A stretch of DNA of 13,143 nt from Onstottus_B sp049273855 (lineage in GTDB: Bacteria; Acidobacteriota; Blastocatellia; UBA7656). The position numbers were made by a program, and so were the translations under genes. The notes under the pieces are model-generated. The model searched no databases. It saw only the letters and a program-made list of their open reading frames with translations, and was not told the DNA's origin. Location: the NCBI GenBank assembly GCA_049273855.1, contig JBASRN010000054.1, forward strand, positions 1-13,143. The letters run 5' to 3'. Below, one piece after another: positions 6,843 to 13,143 of this stretch (the stretch's first letter is position 1; each line of letters begins with the position of its first letter).

Positions 6843-8288
6843 ATGCTCGTTTTGCTGGACGCGCGGGTTGGAACGAGTTCGCGAGCTCGAGATAAGGGAA
6901 ACTTGAAGCGCAAGGCGATCGCTCCGGCAATCCTCCTTCTCTTTTTGTGGGTCTTGATCGGTCCAGGGATCACGACCGCCACGCGCGCTCAGACGCAAGG
7001 ACCGCAAGCGGAAGCTCTTACATTGCCGCAGGCGGTCGAAATCGCGTTGCGCTCGAATCCGTTGGTTCGCGAGACGGCTTTCGGGCGAGAAATGGCCGAG
7101 GCTCAACTCGGAGAAGCGCGCGGGGGCCGGCTGCCGTTCGTGCAATTCGGGGAGTCGGTCACACGCGGTAATAATCCCGTCTTCGTTTTCGGTTCGCTTC
7201 TGGAGCAGGGGCGGTTCGGTCCGCAGAATCTCGAGCTCAACACGCTGAACAATCCTGATTCCCTTCATAACCTCCGCACTTCGCTGACATTTCGGCTTCC
7301 CATCTTCGATCAGAAACAAACCCTGATCAGGATCAACCAGGCTGAGCTTGCCCGCAAGCAAGCCGATGCGCAGAGCGAGATAGTCAATCAACAGATCCGC
7401 TTCGAAGTGGTCAAGTCTTTCTATGGGGTGCTTGTCACGCAAGCAAAAAAGGAAGTTGCAGATGAAGCGGTGCGGCTCGCTGAAGCCGACGTCAAACGAG
7501 CCGGAGACCTGTTCGATACCGGCCTTGTCGTGCAATCCGATTTGCTGGCCGCGCAGGTTCAGCTCGCCGAGTTTCGCCAACAGCAGATTCAAGCTGGAGG
7601 CGACGAGGCGATCTCGCAGGCGCTTCTCAACACCGCGCTCGGGCTCGCAGTGAACGCGCAGCATAGAATAGTGGGCGAGCTCGGCTCGAGGAGCTTCGAC
7701 TCGAGCAATCAGGAAGAGTTGATCCGGCTCGGCCTCGAGCACCGCCCGGAGATAGCCCGCACGAAGCTGAGCCGTCAATCTGCACGCGAGGGCATTCGCG
7801 GCGCCCAGGGCGAGCTCTTTCCGAGACTTGATGTGTTCGGCGGATTCGGAGTCAGCGGCCGTACTTGGGCCACCGGAAGCTCCGACTACACGGTCGGCGC
7901 CAGCCTGACCTTCAACGTCTTTGATGCGGGCCGGAAGTCGAGGCTTGCCCGGGCCCGCGCCAACGAGGAGATGGCGGCAGCCAACCAGGACCACATCGCC
8001 AGTCAGATCAGATTCGAGATCGTTCGCGCTTTTCACCAATACGTCTCAGCGCGCGAGCGAGTTGGCGTGGCGTCCCGAGTAGTCGAACAGGCTGGGGAAG
8101 CGCTGCGGATTATTCAGGACCGGTACCAATCGGGGCTTACAACGATGACAGAAGTGCTCCGCGCGGAAACCACGTTCGTGAGGAGTCGAATGACGTTGCT
8201 TGCGGCGCGCTACGATTACTATGTCGGCTACGCGGAGGTCCTCCGCTCCACTGGAAAGCTGACCGACGTGGAGCCCTTCGTGTCCTGA
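6843..8288 (+). CDS. TolC-family outer-membrane efflux protein
   Basis: An outer-membrane factor that should form the trimeric exit duct of the tripartite pump encoded with it. Read from the ATG at 6843 it has 481 residues and the two tandem OEP repeats of the family. The first is about 55-260, with LTLPQAVEIALRSNP and the extracellular-strand segment near FRLPIFDQ. The second is about 265-470, with long helical stretches and FNVFDAGRKSR. A signal peptide lies at about residues 21-49 (KRKAIAPAILLLFLWVLIGP...TRAQ). The start is uncertain. ATG 6843 has GGAG at 6832-6835, but TTG 6903 (residue 21), with AAGGG just upstream, would start directly at the signal peptide. It ends 16 bases before the adaptor gene, indicating one operon. 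Confidence 0.9.
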   Translation: MLVLLDARVGTSSRARDKGNLKRKAIAPAILLLFLWVLIGPGITTATRAQTQGPQAEALTLPQAVEIALRSNPLVRETAFGREMAEAQLGEARGGRLPFVQFGESVTRGNNPVFVFGSLLEQGRFGPQNLELNTLNNPDSLHNLRTSLTFRLPIFDQKQTLIRINQAELARKQADAQSEIVNQQIRFEVVKSFYGVLVTQAKKEVADEAVRLAEADVKRAGDLFDTGLVVQSDLLAAQVQLAEFRQQQIQAGGDEAISQALLNTALGLAVNAQHRIVGELGSRSFDSSNQEELIRLGLEHRPEIARTKLSRQSAREGIRGAQGELFPRLDVFGGFGVSGRTWATGSSDYTVGASLTFNVFDAGRKSRLARARANEEMAAANQDHIASQIRFEIVRAFHQYVSARERVGVASRVVEQAGEALRIIQDRYQSGLTTMTEVLRAETTFVRSRMTLLAARYDYYVGYAEVLRSTGKLTDVEPFVS

Positions 8289-8304
8289 AGCTCGGAGATC
8301 AAAC

Positions 8305-9507
8305 ATGAGACTCGATGCTGTCACCCTGCTCATCGCGTCGGCGCTTGTCTTGTCGAGTGCTTCCTGCAGTCGCAAGCAAGAGGCGGCAGCGGAAAGGCCG
8401 CCGCTTATCCAGAACATCAAGGTCGAAAACGTTTCGCTGGCTCTCGTCGATGATTACTACGAAGCGATCGGCAGCGTCCGAGCCGCGACCTCCGCAGTGC
8501 TTTCGTCGAGGATCATGGGTAGAGTAGTCGCCGTTCGCGCAAATGAAGGCGACCGCGTACGGGCCGGTCAGTTGCTGATGGAGATCGACAATCGCGACGC
8601 AGCCGCGCAGCTCCGGAAAGCTCAGGCAGGACTTCGCGAAGCGCAAGAGTCCTTCGAGGAAGTCGAGCGCTCGGCGCGTGCGGCCGAGTCCGGCAGAAGC
8701 GCCGCCGATGCTCAGAATCAACTGGCCTCAAAAACCTTCGAGCGATACAAGACGTTGCTCGAACGCCGGTCGGTGAGCCCTCAGGAATTCGATGAAGTGC
8801 AGGCAAAGCATCGAGTCGCCGAAGCCGAAGCCGAACGCGCCGACAGGATGCTGCAAGCCATGAACGCCAGGAAGAACCAACTGCTCGCGCGAATCGATCA
8901 GGCAAAAGCGGACATTGCGAGCGCTCAGGTCTACGCCGGTTACGCGAAGATTTCCTCGCCGCTCAATGGCCTCGTCACCGCCAAGAACACCGATGTCGGG
9001 CAGACCGCTTCGCCGGGTGTCCCGCTTCTGACGATCGAAGATGATTCGCGGTATCGGCTTGAAGTCTCGGTCGAGGAGTCGAAGGCCGGGGCATCGCATC
9101 GAGGCGACGAGGTCATCGTTCTGATCGACGCGCTTGGCGGTAATGAGTTGAAGGGACAGGTCAGCGAAATCGTTCCTGCCGCGGACGCGGCCAGTCGGAG
9201 CTTTACGTTGAAGATCGATCTACCCGCGGCTGCGAGCAAGTTGGGCGCGCGATCCGGGATGTTCGGCAGGGCTCGATTTGGCATAGCGCAACAGCGCGTT
9301 CTTCTAGTGCCTCAAGAAGCCGTAGTTCAGCGGGGACAGCTGACCACCCTATTCGTCGTGGACGAATCGGGAATCGCGCAACTGCGGCTTATCAAGACCG
9401 GGAAATCGTACGCCGACCGCGTCGCGGTTCTGAGCGGCCTAAGCGAAGGAGAGCGCATTGTGGCCGGCGGTGCGGCCGCAGTGACCGAGGGCAACCGCGT
9501 GCAATAG
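8305..9507 (+). CDS. RND efflux periplasmic adaptor, probable lipoprotein
   Basis: The membrane-fusion protein links the RND permease to the TolC-family duct. In the 400 residues I see a signal peptide ending in a lipobox-like SSASC with C21 as the likely lipidated residue. The -3 residue is Ser, so the lipobox is imperfect. The lipoyl-like half is at about 68-98 (GRVVAVRANEGDRVRAGQLL). A coiled-coil hairpin spans about 99-212, with a tip matching R147-x3-L151-x6-S158, the pattern used to dock on TolC. The second lipoyl half is at about 213-245, followed by a beta-barrel (about 248-330) and a membrane-proximal domain to the end. The start is ATG 8305, with GGAG at 8294-8297. The gene order fits the permease downstream. 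Confidence 0.93.
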   Translation: MRLDAVTLLIASALVLSSASCSRKQEAAAERPPLIQNIKVENVSLALVDDYYEAIGSVRAATSAVLSSRIMGRVVAVRANEGDRVRAGQLLMEIDNRDAAAQLRKAQAGLREAQESFEEVERSARAAESGRSAADAQNQLASKTFERYKTLLERRSVSPQEFDEVQAKHRVAEAEAERADRMLQAMNARKNQLLARIDQAKADIASAQVYAGYAKISSPLNGLVTAKNTDVGQTASPGVPLLTIEDDSRYRLEVSVEESKAGASHRGDEVIVLIDALGGNELKGQVSEIVPAADAASRSFTLKIDLPAAASKLGARSGMFGRARFGIAQQRVLLVPQEAVVQRGQLTTLFVVDESGIAQLRLIKTGKSYADRVAVLSGLSEGERIVAGGAAAVTEGNRVQ

Positions 9508-9524
9508 CGCGTGAGACAAACCCG

Positions 9525-9604
9525 ATGATGCTTCCATGCACAACCGAAGAGCTCAAAGCCTTCAGCGCCTATGTGCCGACTGAGAGGCGACGAGGTTTGG
9601 TGTG

Positions 9605-9605
<1 letters not shown>
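9525..9605 (+). CDS. Possible 26-residue mini-ORF coupled to the permease start
   Basis: An ATG at 9525 opens a frame of 26 codons (MMLPCTTEELKAFSAYVPTE...) that closes at TGA 9603-9605. The final A is the first base of the permease ATG, a TGATG overlap typical of translational coupling. No strong Shine-Dalgarno sequence precedes it, and I recognise no family. It may be a leader peptide, a remnant or chance. Confidence 0.2.
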
Positions 9606-12898
<3,293 letters not shown>

Positions 12899-12912
12899 TC
12901 CTTAGGACAACG

Positions 12913-12943
12913 AGTCATCGCTTCGCCGCGATGACTGATTTTT
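12913..12943 (+). terminator. Intrinsic-terminator-like hairpin after the permease gene
   Basis: AGTCATCGC (12913-12921) pairs perfectly with GCGATGACT (12928-12936) around a 6-base loop, followed by GATTTTT. The 9 bp stem with a T-run is a good intrinsic terminator. The next ATG is only 22 bases beyond it, so it may be a partial terminator that lowers downstream expression. Confidence 0.7.
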
Positions 12944-12965
12944 GGGATATGGACAGGAGGCATTT

Positions 12966-13143
12966 ATGAATAGAGTCATCAACACTTCGTTGCGAATGAC
13001 CGCGGCTGCGATGGCAATCGCGGTCTTTGGGCTGACGGGTTTCGCTCAAGATCGTGGGCAGGGGGAGTGCCGCGGTTGCATGAGAATGGGTCAATCACAA
13101 GGCCCGCAAGACATGCGGACGATTCACGCCTTGTTCAATGAGC
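12966..13143 (+). CDS. Secreted CxxC protein, N-terminal part, cut by the window end
   Basis: The first 59 residues of a protein that runs past the right edge. A signal peptide (MNRVINTSLRMTAAAMAIAVFGLTGFAQ) is followed by a short mature start and a CxxC motif in ECRGCMRMG. The visible end reads DMRTIHALFNE, which resembles a conserved family of small periplasmic proteins I recall with a TIHxLFxNH core; that match is from memory. The CxxC is not followed by His, so it is not a c-type haem site; a thiol or metal-binding role is possible. The start is secure: AGGAGG at 12955-12960, five bases before the ATG. Its place directly after the pump genes suggests a related function. Confidence 0.75.
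   Translation, partial: MNRVINTSLRMTAAAMAIAVFGLTGFAQDRGQGECRGCMRMGQSQGPQDMRTIHALFNE

Noticed and set aside
6819..8039. Long open frame on the - strand (406 codons)
   Set aside because: It is antisense to the TolC-family gene, has no family character, and is explained by the GC-rich codon use of the + strand gene.
13046..13090. c-type cytochrome haem site in the last gene
   Set aside because: The CxxC motif is followed by Met, not His.

Overview
The window (about 60% GC by eye, every supported gene on the + strand) carries two gene blocks from a Gram-negative-type bacterium. The outer-membrane TolC-like factor, the lipoprotein adaptor and the signal peptides support a diderm. The short HisG with a separate HisZ, the gene order and the heptamer/decamer repeats between genes resemble what I know of Acidobacteriota (Blastocatellia-like soil lineages). 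That assignment is inference, not proof.

Block 1 (1-6214) is a histidine biosynthesis cluster: hisZ, hisG, hisD, hisC, a small aspartic-protease-like gene, hisB, hisH. HisZ and HisG form the ATP phosphoribosyltransferase that starts the pathway. HisB, HisC and HisD catalyse the late steps, and HisH is the glutaminase half of IGP synthase. hisA, hisF, hisI/hisE and a histidinol-phosphatase are not in the window. Most of these genes lack a Shine-Dalgarno sequence, and three of them are preceded by arrays of degenerate 7-8 bp units. The aspartic-protease-like protein lies between hisC and hisB and has Glu where its family has the catalytic Asp.

A gap at 6215-6433 holds palindromes but no gene. 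Block 2 (6434-13143) is an export module: a small YgaP-like/DUF2892 membrane protein, a TolC-family outer-membrane factor, a lipoprotein-type RND adaptor, and a 1097-residue RND permease of the HAE (Asp-Asp) type. An intrinsic-terminator-like hairpin and the start of a secreted CxxC protein follow; the latter is cut by the window end. These genes have clear Shine-Dalgarno sequences. The permease, adaptor and outer-membrane factor should form a tripartite pump. DUF2892 and the CxxC protein probably act with it, but the substrate cannot be read from the sequence.

I see no CRISPR array, RNA gene, insertion sequence or clear new defence-type system. The least ordinary features are the Glu-for-Asp protease-like protein in the his operon, the heptamer arrays at his start codons (inverted around the hisZ-hisG junction), and the structured leaders and mini-ORFs in the efflux operon.
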